DNA of 64,000 nucleotides, from positions 7,316,001 to 7,380,000 of the forward strand of contig OW051472.1 of the NCBI GenBank assembly GCA_932521025.1, read 5' to 3'. The translations under genes were made by a program, and so were the position numbers. This DNA is from Oscheius onirici. Its lineage: Eukaryota; Nematoda; Chromadorea; Rhabditida; Rhabditidae. Under the pieces are notes generated by a model, which saw only the letters and a list, made by a program, of their open reading frames with translations, did not search any database and was not told where the DNA came from. Below, piece after piece: positions 54,681 through 64,000 of this stretch (positions are counted from its first letter, which is position 1; the number at the start of each line of letters is the position of its first letter).

Positions 54681-56230
54681 ATGAACAGATTTTTCGCCTA
54701 CTTCCTCGTCGTCTATGCGATGATCTGCTCCGTGTATTATTTTCAAAGAACGAGTCCAAATGAACTGGAATATTGGCGCAGGAGGACCCGGCCAAATGAC
54801 TCTATTCTCATTCTGGACACTGCAGAAAAACACGATCCGAACGATGTTTTGTTGGTCTGTCCGGAAACCAAGGTGAACCATTCTTTTTTTTGTTGAAAAT
54901 AGTGAAAATCTAAGGGTTGGTGTCAATTCACTAAAGATCCCAGAGATCACTACGTGGCTGATGCTGTTCTCTTCCATGCTCGGTCTTTCAAAATTGCTCC
55001 TTACCCACGTCGAGCGGAACAAGTTTACGTTTGGATAACCATGGAATCTCCCATTCACGAGTCTGTCGATATTCCAAAACGTTAGTTTCTTATTCTCAAT
55101 TATTGATGGGGAAAGTTATATTTTTAAAGATTGTTGATTTAAACCAACTATTCAGATTACATCAACTGGACAATGACTTATAGAACAGAGTCTGATATTT
55201 GGGACCCATATGGCCAGCTGGAAAAGACGGAACCGCTCGATGTCGATCTGGAGAAGATTTGGGAGAAAAAGACTGAAGTGGCAGCTTGGCTTGGCTCAAA
55301 CTGCGTGACAGACAACAGAAGGATGGAGATGATAAATATGATCAAAGAGAAAGGACTCAAGGTTGGGCTTTATCTTACCTTTTTTCAATTGATGTAGATT
55401 AAAATTTGGGGAGAATGTGGTGAAGAATTGCCCTCCTGTGGTCGATATTCTGAGAGCGGCGACTGTCGAGTCGATGCCCTCCTTCCCTACAAATTCTACA
55501 TGGCTTTTGAGAATTCCAACTGTCCAGACTACGTGACCGAAAAGCTCTGGAACAGTCTCCAGTCGTATACGGCCATACCCATTGTGATCAAGAGAGACTA
55601 TTACAAAAACTATGTTGTAAGTGAATTTGTTCTGACGATCAGTCTTGCAGATTCCTGACAGCGCTTACATAGCCATTGACGACTACCAAACTGTAGAAGA
55701 ACTGGTCGAACATGTAAATCGAGTGAGTAAAAACAAAACAGCATATTTGGAATATCACCAGTGGAGACGGAACTATCGGTGAGTTCTGCTTTTTTTTTGG
55801 CTTTTTGGACTGAAGACGATATTTTTCCGACATTCGTTGTAAATACAGCCGTTGCCACACGGATTTTTTGCGTACTTTTAGTTACGCGAAATTGCGTACG
55901 GGCGGCATCCTATTTTCCACACTAATTTGAATGAACTTCGTACGTTTGGCAACGGCTATAGCTACAATTTTGTCATTGCCGCCTTTGACCCAAAAAACTT
56001 TGTTCAGAGTGATATATTCGACAAGAAACATCCGCTATTGTGAGCTTTGCACACGGCTCCGTAAGCGAGAAGAGCCACCGAAATCGTACGAAGATTTGTC
56101 TAGATGGTTCTCCCCAAGTCAGTGCGAGCAGCGTCTTCTCGACAAATTTTTGGGTCGAAGTACAGTTGACCGATTCTTTTGCAATGTGCATGGCTTTCTT
56201 AGGCCTGAAATTCATTGGAACTGTTCCTGA
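54681..56230 (+). CDS. Alpha-1,3-fucosyltransferase (GT10)
   Basis: Golgi type II enzyme that adds fucose from GDP-Fuc to GlcNAc or core N-glycans. ATG 54681 (MNRFFAYFLVVYAMICSVYY) gives a signal anchor. The luminal domain shows AVLFHARSFK, QVYVWITMESPIHES, NWTMTYRTESDIWDPYG, VAAWLGSNCVTDNRRMEMI and the GT10 hallmark YKFYMAFENSNCPDYVTEKL, WNSLQSYTAIPIVI. The C-terminal Cys motif is YCELCTRLRKREEPPKSYED, LSRWFSPSQCEQ. The stop is TGA 56228-56230. The last intron (55779-56007) holds a MITE-like inverted repeat. The downstream sequence remains open in the same frame past the TGA with gene-like codons (see findings). Confidence 0.92.
55844..55960. mobile_element. MITE-like inverted-repeat element in fucosyltransferase intron
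   Basis: 117 bp. Left end TACAGCCGTTGCCACACG, right end, read on the other strand, TATAGCCGTTGCCAAACG, so the termini are near-perfect inverted repeats framed by TA, as expected for a Tc1/mariner-type target. A related fragment is at 9607-9665. No ORF. Confidence 0.7.
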
Positions 56231-56897
56231 CTCTTTCTTTTCAAAAATAAAATCTTTCATTATCTCGTCAATCGCACCTTCTCATCCTTCATTCGCGACT
56301 ACCTGATCAAAAAGACTGTCAATCACAGCAAAACCAACATCTGGCCCGACCCGAGAGATGTTTTTGTTGGAGGGGAAGAAGAGACCTTGGCCGGTCAGCC
56401 GTCCTTTTCATATTGTGGCGTCTTCCATCTCCATAAAACCTGCAGCTACATAAGGCGTCTGCCTGGTTGTAAGGCTGCGGTTTGGCTTTCATCTCTCTTA
56501 TTCTGATTGTAGGGAGTACCCGTAATGGTTCATCACATCCATCTTGTGCTACTCCCGGTCTGCTTGTTCGATGTGACAGGCCGACTTGGCGGCGCCTGAT
56601 GAATTCCCGCCCATCGCTGCGATCTGCGTTTCGGCACTTCGAGTCAGCTTCCACTGAGCACAACTTCTACTGATTTGAAGAGTACCCTAAGGTCTCAAAT
56701 CGAAGTCCTTTCCCTTTCTTTTCTTTTAATTTTTGAGTGGAAGACAACATTTTCCAGGTGCAAATCACGGAAGGGTGAAAAAGTGGAACAATTTCTAGCC
56801 TTGAGCAACTGATTCTCTTTCCTCAATACCCTAAAAAATCTCCAATTATAATTTTCAGCTCTAATCACATCTCTCTCACGCACTCTCTTCCCAGATT
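56231..56897 (+). other. Coding-like fragment downstream of fucosyltransferase
   Basis: From 56231 to about 56470 the + frame continues from the fucosyltransferase with strongly gene-like codons (FSSFIRDYLIKKTVNHSKT, WPDPRDVFVGGEEETLAGQP, FSYCGVFHLHKTCSYIRRL). A GT-AG pair (GTTGTAAGG near 56470, ATTGTAG near 56514) follows. No ATG or upstream acceptor could be identified, and I do not recognise the protein. Candidates: a small separate gene with a missing 5' exon, or an alternative end of the fucosyltransferase. Confidence 0.35.
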
Positions 56898-57382
56898 ATG
56901 CAACTTCAAAAACTGGCTCTTCTATTCCTAGCAGTTCTACTTCATTTCGTCTCAGCGTATCCCTTCCCCGTCGACATGACTCCACAAAGTTTTCATGGCT
57001 CCATAGAAGGTAACGGGAAAAACTCTATTAGAAGTTTTGCGTAGAAAACGAAGGAAAAAGCTTCGGATATGAGTTCAGATTGAAACTAACAAATATTTAG
57101 CAAGCTGACCCGGGAGGCGAAAAAAATAAAGCGACAGAAATAGTATTGGTATTTTTTTTTGCTTGGAAAATTTAGGCGGTTCTGACTTATTGCCTGGTCA
57201 GAACATTTTTTAGAGCATGATTTTTGGTTCCAGTTGTCTTAACCTTTCTCAATTAAGGAAGTCCAGTGATAGCAGTGATACACGGTTCCTCAGACATCCA
57301 GAAAGACGATGTGAGAGACAAAGACTCGGAAGACGACCCATTGGACAAGTTTGGTCCAGCCTTTGGTGATCATACCGACTAA
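56898..57382 (+). CDS. Small secreted protein, possible peptide precursor
   Basis: Two exons separated by about 250 nt (acceptor TTAAG before 57259). ATG 56898 follows a CTTCCCAG acceptor. Signal peptide MQLQKLALLFLAVLLHFVSA, then YPFPVDMTPQSFHGSIEG, SPVIAVIHGSSDIQKDDVRD and an acidic end DKFGPAFGDHTD with the stop at 57380-57382. About 80 residues, no cysteines and few dibasic sites, so a neuropeptide role is doubtful. Family not recognised. Confidence 0.65.
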
Positions 57383-57609
57383 TTTCTGTAACTGTTCCCG
57401 CTTTGTACATATACAGCTCGACAATAATAAGTGTCCGGAAGAAGTTTCGCGGTGCGTTTGATAAGCCAGCTGACAGCCGGTGATTGAGTGGAGCGGTTCA
57501 CGCGCTAAAATAGGAAACGACCACCCCCTGGACACGCGCCAATATACGAAAAAACTCTTTAATTCGAAGACATTGAGCAAAGATTTGAATCGAGGGGAAG
57601 AGACGTTGG

Positions 57610-59813
57610 TCATTCGGCGAAACTGAGGTAGTAACCCCAGTAGATTATATTGAAGAGGGTGAAGAGGGAAGGAAAGGCCACAATGCTAACACGATCGATC
57701 TTGTCCGGCGTCCATCGTGGTGGTCGTTCTCGTTCGATGGAAGAGAAACAAGGCTCCGTTTTTGTAAACGACGTCTCCTCACTGCCGTCCAAAAGTAGAG
57801 CTTTGTCTTGTATTCTGAATCACATTTTTACTTTTTTATCAGTTCAAAACCTAGTGTATTCCTTGTTGTTATTTCTCGACAGACTCCCAGTTGCAGTCAG
57901 AATTAGTTTTTTCCTCATTCTGACGTCCGTATCTAAAGAGACATGGTGTGCTTCAAATAAAAAAATTCCAACCTGTTGACCCGTAGTTTCTAAACCCGTG
58001 AAGAGAGTCGGACGGCACATGATTTCGGCATATCCTTGGAGAGTTGTGTACGGAAGAGGCTGTCCTTGACTGTCTATTGGACGAATTGGTTTGTGTTTTC
58101 TGAAGCAGTTTGTATACCGATTTCTGAGAATGATAAGACCAAAAACTTCATCAAAGAGATACCTCATTCTGCGCACTCATGGCTCCAACCAAAGCCAGCT
58201 CGAGGAGGGAGCAGAAGACGAAAGTTAGACAGACAAGCATCCAGACGTCCAACGCCTTGACATAGCTGACTCTCGGCAGATTCCTCATGATGTTTCCGAA
58301 CTGAAAAGTTAGGGCGAGAAGAGAATTGACTCCGAGCATCGTCCTGGCGGGAATCATCTTCGGACCGAGACAGAAACTGATCCAACTGAAAATTGTTCTC
58401 TCATAAAAAAGTCAAAACTCTAAAGAACCTGATAAAAATTGTAAGATATGTTGGAATATAGGCTTGAAAGATGTACCAGCCGTAGCGTCTCGAGAAGATA
58501 AAGGTCATTGTGAGTTCGTTCCAGACCCCTGCCGGATAGATCTGAAAGAAAATTCCAGATTACAGAGCGTCAAACCTCGTGCTTCAAAGCAGTCGAATAG
58601 TTCGAAAGGACGAAATCCGGGAGCACAATCTCCTTCTTGAGCAAGGAGAGCGGAATCGTCCAGTTTGCCCACTGCATATCGACTTCTTGATTGTTGTAGC
58701 TGAACGACTCCAGCGTCAAATGACAAGACTGCTGGTCCATCGGAAAGGCACTGAAGTCCATGCTGCACGGTCCTTAAAACAGGTTATCTAGAGATGAAAA
58801 GAATCTTGTTTAACCCCCAAAATGACTCTGTACCTTTGACCTGAACACGGTAGTTAACCCAAACCGTTCCGTTCGGATAGATCATCAAGAAGACATTCTT
58901 GAATGGCGATTTGTGAATGCTTGCTGATTTGCTATTTATGAAAACCGTATTCGGCTTCCAGATCTGGTCCAAAATCTAAACTTTTCGTTGAAAGGAAAAA
59001 AAGCGCTCTTACCTCAGAGTTCAGAGAAAGATTGTACTTGCACGGATTGAGATGTTCGTACTTTAAGGCACTGTCAAGCCAGAGCTCCGTCACATAGATG
59101 TCCATATCAAAGTCGGACGTTATCTCATTCACCGAGTTCACTTCTTGTACCCAAACCTGGACTGTTCTTTTCAGTAAAAATTCTTTGTCCTCCCTACCTC
59201 GATCCAGACGATTACTCCCGTCTCCGACGGTGTTCTAAAGGACTGGTAGTTTCCCAGCAGCTTCTCAATAATGTTCTTGTCGCTCGTACAGTGGGCATCT
59301 TCCACGACCATCTGGTTGTCCTGGTACTCCTAAAAAACTTGTTCTTTGTTCGCAAAGAATCATTTCAAGACTCATTTTTCAGTAGCTAACATAATTTGTA
59401 CTACACAGTCAAATTCAATTTTGTACTCCAGGAAGCGAAAATCTATTTGCGGTCGACACAGATCACACACTCCGGACAACTCACCGGGTATTCCGTTCCC
59501 TGATGAGTCATCATCTGATGGAATATTTTGTTGTCCTGAAAGCAGTTATTTTAGAGCAATTTAAAGAAGAAAAAAGTTAGTAAAAGCTCGCGGTAAGAAA
59601 CATCTAAAGCTCTTTGCTATCACCTCTTTGTAGCGCTCTCTGAGACCCGCTAGAATTTTCTTATTTTGAGCATAGAGCTTCCAGTAATAGGCCTAAAGAG
59701 ATATGGCAAGAATTTTTGGAAAGAAATACCTCTTCGTCAGGTGGATGTGACGTCTGGGCGAGAGAGGTTTGAAGGACAGCCGACTGTAAGAGCAGCGTGA
59801 AGAGGAAGAACAT
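57610..59813 (-). CDS. Cys-loop ligand-gated anion channel, ACC/LGC-46-like
   Basis: Pentameric ligand-gated channel subunit with a signal peptide ([20 protein letters not shown], start 59813). The extracellular domain has [70 protein letters not shown] and the Cys loop [15 protein letters not shown] (13 residues between Cys). M1 is [20 protein letters not shown]2 starts [19 protein letters not shown]; the PAR at its base indicates anion selectivity. M3 is [21 protein letters not shown]4 is [20 protein letters not shown] before the stop at 57610. The [13 protein letters not shown] segment after M2 resembles the acetylcholine-gated chloride (ACC) group of nematodes. Ligand inferred only. About nine exons. 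Confidence 0.9.
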
Positions 59814-61763
59814 TCGCTCTTCAGATCATCTGGCACTCTCTGCAAGGATAAAGGAAGTAGAAAAATATTTGCTATTGAGAAAAGAAGCGTTCTGGACCAA
59901 AGAGAATCAGCTGAGTTTACACATAGTTCTCGTTTATGAAGCCTACTAAACATTCGCCAGGACTCTAACCACTCGGACTACCTGAAAGTTGGCGTCATTT
60001 CGGGTTCTCTTTGCGTGATTGTCTCCCCCAGCCATTTCCGTTTATGAGCAAAGGGGTTTTATAATAGGACAAAGAGTCTGATCTACTCTTCGAAGGAAAT
60101 AAAAAATGGTGATGAGTAAGTGTCTTTCAATATCTGGTTAGAAAGGACTGGCCGGCTGTCATGTACAGAGCATCATGACGCAGACAAAACCTGAACAAAG
60201 AACGAGCTACAAATCTGGTATCTAAAAAAGTTCCAGGTTAAATGTAGTTGGCGACTCCCGAACAATTATGCCATTGTGAAGGAGAAACGCTCTCTGAGAA
60301 CACTGGAAGGTTCTTGGAGATCATAGATAGCCATCGGCTATATATTTCTGCTAAATTTGTAGGCGTCACCGCCCACACCACGCCAACTGATTTAGAGAGC
60401 TCATTTTGTCCAAAAAAAAACTTCAAACAATTGGCGCTGATTGGAGATGGAGATAAGCGGCTACCTGGAGGGAGAGGATGTCAAGGAGGGAAATTACAAC
60501 GGAAGAGCTCGAGGACATTGAGTCGGAGGTAAAGACTAGTCTGATATCATGGGGCAAGGATTGGAGGAAACGTTTATCTGGAGAACATTGGTTGCAGAGA
60601 GGAGGCCCGGCAGACATTAGAGCCTCCGGTAGGCAACCTACAGCTTCCGGCAATTCGTTTGTTTTCTTCACCTCTTTTTCGACAAATCAATCACAAAAAC
60701 ACCGCAAGGGCCTAAGTTAGTGAAGGAATAATTACGAGGACCACCTGCCGAGTGCAGAGAGAGAGAAGAATTCGATTAAAATGAGGCCTGGACAGGAAAT
60801 GAATTCGGCTTGACATTTGTGGAAGAAGAAGTAGGTTCATGAGTCAAGAGCCGTCGGGCAGCAATATCCTCGCCTAAGTTTGATCATGAGCACATCCAAT
60901 AAGGGCTCTAATGAAGTTTTCTTAGGCGCCGTTCGGTCAAAAACAATTTATATGCTAGGAGAGTTTTTACGCGAAAGAGAAGGAGATCAGGTTGCTCGGA
61001 GCAAATACGGATGAAAGAGTCATTCTAATTTACCGATTACTACTGGATTTTGAAGGAGGAAGGACTCGCTCCGGTTCCTGCAGACTGCATTGTCAGACTA
61101 ATAATTGGGTGAAAAGAGGGGATAAAAGTAGTCTCCTTTTGAAAAATCACGTGACCTTCTGGCCAAAAGAATATGGGTGAGAAGACGGGGAGGTCGATGC
61201 TGGACCCGGAGAGAAGAGATTACTCGGAGGGATCATGGCACTCGCCGGTGTTCCTCTCGAAGAATATCGCCTTCAATTTGTCTTTATTCTGAGTCGATCT
61301 GAAAGAACATCAATCGCTATTCTACAGTATCTTTTCGGATTCTATCGATTTACACTAAACAACATTAATCTCAAAAATTAACTCAAGTTGTCTCTTTTCT
61401 AACAGAACTGCTCGTTTTACTATCGGTAAAGGCTTTGGTTCGAAAACTGGAGCTGGCAGATGAACCAGATTGAACGACAGTTAGTCGTGTTGTGATCGGC
61501 GTCTGTCCCGTCCTACAGTTCCCACACGCAATTTCAGATCGATCTCCTATTCCAAGGATCTCGGGCACAAATGACGCTAACATCGTCGGCTGTTGATTCT
61601 GTTATATCTTCCGGAAAGGAACTTTATAAAAATTTGTGGATTTTATAGTAAATTAAAACTGCAAACTTTTATTATAAACAGAAAAAGAGATTACTGTCTT
61701 TGAATAGTGGAAACTCAAGGTATACTTGCTGACCTTGGCACTGGTGGACGGTTTCGCCTGACG
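59814..61763. other. Intergenic region before the cyclin gene
   Basis: About 1.95 kb. A minus-strand 66-codon frame at 61383-61583 (MLASFVPEILGIGDRSEIA, then Ser-rich) could be a small gene but has no intron, signal or family signature; several overlapping frames at 60238-60671 look like chance. Confidence 0.35.
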
Positions 61764-62615
61764 ATGGACGGAAGACGACAGACGAGAAGCATGGTAGCGA
61801 AAGCCAAGTGGAAGCCGCTGGGGAACATTCGGAATGTGGTGCAGACGGTCACGGACAGAGTGCTGCGATCGAAGAAGAAGCCGAAGAAGGTCGAAGTGGA
61901 GCCGGAAGAAGACTCGTCCGACCTGCTGCAGTACCTGTTCGAGAAGGAGAAGAAGCAATTTGTCAGAGAGGAGCGAGGAGTCGTCACCAAGGAGAATCGA
62001 AGTCGTCTGGTGGACTACCTCATGCAGCTGCGTCATGAGCTTTCTCTTCAACAGGAGACACTGGAACTGGCTGTCGGACTAGTTGACCGTTCCTTGGCCC
62101 TGGTGACCAACGTACGTCAAGACCTACAGTATCTCGGAGTGGCAGCAATGCTCGTTGCCTGCAAGTACGAGGAACCGTACTTCTGTGCAGATGACCTGCT
62201 ACTGACGACCGATATGGATCCGAAGCAAGTCTTCGACTGGGAGAATCGTCTTCTTCACGAGGTGAACTTCTCTATCGCCCTCGTCCGTCCAAGTCAGTTC
62301 TTCGTCCCGGAAAAGCATTCGGATCAAGTCAACAAGATGACGGCCTACTTCTGCAACATCGGCCTCTACAGTGGTCTCTGTCTTCTGCCATCTCAACTGG
62401 TCGCGGTTGCTCTCACTCTCAGCTGTGAGCTCTGTGACTGTCCTCTCGCTCAGAAGGACGACTCTCTCATCGATCTGGCCTACGCCGTTCTGGATGTGGA
62501 GATGAAGAAGTGCAAGAAGAAGCTGGCGATGACCAAGGAATACGAAGAGAGTGGCGGACATATGACGGATGAAAAGATGAGTCAACTCGAAGAAATCTCT
62601 CTGAGAACTCAGTAG
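61764..62615 (+). CDS. Intronless B/A-type cyclin
   Basis: CDK-activating cyclin of 283 residues in one exon. ATG 61764 (MDGRRQTRSMVAKAKW) is the first ATG in the frame, and the leader is basic. The cyclin N domain has SSDLLQYLFEKEKKQFV, NRSRLVDYLMQLRHELSL (compare MRAILVDWLVEVH), QQETLELAVGLVDRSLALV, LQYLGVAAMLVACKYEEPYF and VFDWENRLLHEVNFSIALVR. The C domain has KMTAYFCNIGLYSGLCLLPS and LVAVALTLSCELCDC. It stops at 62613-62615. All other conserved genes in the window of this size have several introns, so a retroposed origin is likely. No D-box of the RxxLxxIxN type is obvious (GNIRNVV is nearest), so its turnover may differ from mitotic cyclins. Confidence 0.85.
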   Translation: MDGRRQTRSMVAKAKWKPLGNIRNVVQTVTDRVLRSKKKPKKVEVEPEEDSSDLLQYLFEKEKKQFVREERGVVTKENRSRLVDYLMQLRHELSLQQETLELAVGLVDRSLALVTNVRQDLQYLGVAAMLVACKYEEPYFCADDLLLTTDMDPKQVFDWENRLLHEVNFSIALVRPSQFFVPEKHSDQVNKMTAYFCNIGLYSGLCLLPSQLVAVALTLSCELCDCPLAQKDDSLIDLAYAVLDVEMKKCKKKLAMTKEYEESGGHMTDEKMSQLEEISLRTQ

Positions 62616-62867
62616 ACAATCTCATATCTTCAGTTCAAAGTAAATACAAATTGTGGAAGTTTCTTCTTTTCTTTTTATAGTAGAACCGCTGATAGTTTTC
62701 ATTGTCCATTGCACCAGCTTTTGTTACATGACGTTTCTTGTCAAATATCGAATTTGTACTAAGATCAAAGTATTTTCGCCAAACTGTTTCCTGAACCAGT
62801 TTGCCATGTGATCAAAGGAACGGTCTAAAAAGACCCAAAGTTGGACTGATTACGGCAAGCGACAGCA

Positions 62868-63109
62868 ATGCATTCTGCCGTTATTTTCCTTTTATTGGTT
62901 AACCTCGTCCTAGGGTGAGTTTGAACTTAAAATTCTCAGATATCAATTTCAGGGGAATCTCCGGAATTGGCGGTTACGGAGGCTATGGTGGAGGCGGCGT
63001 CCACGGCTACGGAGAGAATGGATTCCACGGCGGTGGATACGGTCGATCTGGCTATATGGGGGCTATGAATGAGCCCATGTCTGTTCCTCTTGGAAATATG
63101 GGAAAGTAA
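62868..63109 (+). CDS. Small Gly-rich secreted peptide (GGY-type)
   Basis: Two exons. ATG 62868 with a signal peptide MHSAVIFLLLVNLVLG, an intron of about 40 nt, then GISGIGGYGGYGGGGVHGY, NGFHGGGYGRSGYMGA and MNEPMSVPLGNMGK with the stop at 63107-63109. About 67 residues. Gly/Tyr-rich peptides of this kind in C. elegans (nlp-29 and cnc groups) are innate-immune or cuticle-associated peptides; here the resemblance is compositional only. Confidence 0.65.
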
Positions 63110-64000
63110 CCGTTTTTTATGTTCTCCGCTCTGTCATTTCAGTCAGTGAAGTTTGCAAATTTTCTTTTTGTGTACCCTAAAATTTCACATACAAAATGAG
63201 GTGTTCGGACTAAAAAGTGATCGTCTCTTGTACTTGAAGGACATTGGTCCACTTGAAGTGTCCTTCCGGCAGACATCTACAATGTTAGCGAGGGCTGGTT
63301 CTTGGATGCATCCGCAGCTGCGCGCTTTATGGTCGTTTCGTGGGCTCGACCAATTAAGACACTGTTGTTTCTTTGGCAACGATTGTTTCGAAAAAGGCAA
63401 CGACGTCCATCGGCGCCTCCTCAACCCGTCCAATCACCATTTCCTCTCCAAGTGAGATGGAGAGCTGAGAAACATTATTAACGGCGGAAAGCCGACGGCC
63501 ACAAAGTTTACCGAAAATCTTTTTCATCTTTGAAAACTTTTACTGATTTTCACTGGCTTTAATTTTACAGGGACCATTTTCTGTCCCATAGATATGTTCA
63601 ATGAACAGACGTCCTCAAAAAGCATTCCTTTGAAACATCTAGTTCCAAGATGAATCAGCTGTACCCACAATTAAGGAAAACCAGTGAAAGCCAGTTGGGG
63701 GATTACTCATCACTTCGAGCACCAATGATCTCACTAAGGTCGCGAAGCCTTTAGAAAACAAGCAGCTTTTTCTGGTCAGGTTTAAAAAAAAGTGAAGTAT
63801 ATCTAGCATTGTTAACCGTCAGAACTGTTTATGTGATTTCGCTTCACCGCCTTTAAAAGATGATCTCCGACTAGGGGAGGCTAATTTCTACTTTCGCCCT
63901 TGCGCCATCGTATCCAAATGTAGCACTTTCGCTAGAATTCCGCTCTTTTCGCGCATTGTCGAGTGGAAGAGAGTACTTTAGATGGGGGAAGCCTGTTCGG
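63110..64000. other. Window end, no supported gene
   Basis: A frame at 63153-63455 (ending NHHFLSK) lacks a signal peptide, introns or recognisable motifs and is not called. The rest is AT-rich spacer. Confidence 0.35.

Noticed and set aside
56319-56663. 114-codon minus-strand frame opposite the coding-like fragment
   Set aside because: Arg/Cys-rich composition is typical of the antisense of a coding exon; plus-strand frame has better codon use.
61383-61583. 66-codon minus-strand Ser/Thr-rich frame
   Set aside because: Single short frame with no signal peptide, intron or family; cannot be told from chance.
63153-63455. 100-codon plus-strand frame after the Gly-rich gene
   Set aside because: No signal peptide, no intron, no motif; likely a random frame.

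Overview
The window is nuclear DNA of a nematode, most likely a rhabditid, judged from several traits seen together. Genes are compact with many 37-60 nt GT-AG introns that end in TTTTCAG-like acceptors. Acceptor-like CAG sites sit just upstream of several start codons, as expected for spliced-leader trans-splicing. There is a WAGO-type Argonaute and there are typical nematode families (SCP/TAPS, C-type lectin plus CUB, bestrophin, LGC-type ion channel, CYP2-like P450). No species call is made. There are no bacterial features and no CRISPR.

Region by region. 1-4903 (+): tightly packed housekeeping genes, scc-3/STAG cohesin (5' end outside the window), EMC10, BAP18 and mitochondrial ribosomal protein S28, separated by only about 160-205 bp between stop and next start; this looks like an operon. 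5760-8436: phosphoglycerate kinase (+), with a possible spliced N-terminal extension, converging on a LAPTM4-like four-TM protein (-). 10644-13082: acid sphingomyelinase (+). 13713-14234: an intronless Lys/Glu-rich protein whose near-identical copy lies at 52958-53479, with a diverged relative at 36004-36432. 14965-17808: SF3B6/p14, MRGBP/Eaf7 (-) and SYF2, that is, splicing and chromatin factors. 18279-21946: three PMP3/UPF0057 paralogues sharing an intron position. 22562-27879: NAPE-PLD (-), WDR74 (+) and an SLC35F-type transporter (-). 28331-28414: tRNA-Leu(UAA).

28.4-38 kb is gene-poor and repeat-bearing. It holds an unidentified two-exon fragment, a neuropeptide precursor with an allatostatin-C/somatostatin-like C-x6-C core (33524-34249), one Lys-rich paralogue and a 181-bp hAT-like MITE with a perfect 8-bp target-site duplication. 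38268-39160 is an SCP/TAPS protein, then comes an unrecognised acidic protein (-), then a WAGO-like Argonaute (-, 40948-44200) that lacks the canonical slicer residues. 45596-47120 is a lectin/CUB protein with an apparently broken splice acceptor. A second hAT-like MITE (same termini, own 8-bp duplication) follows, then a bestrophin (-), a P450 (+), a small secreted protein, the second Lys-rich copy, an alpha-1,3-fucosyltransferase, a small secreted protein, an anion-type Cys-loop receptor (-), an intronless cyclin and a Gly-rich secreted peptide.

The single strongest novelty candidates are the C-x6-C neuropeptide precursor and the pair of hAT-like MITEs built around CTCG-rich internal repeats.
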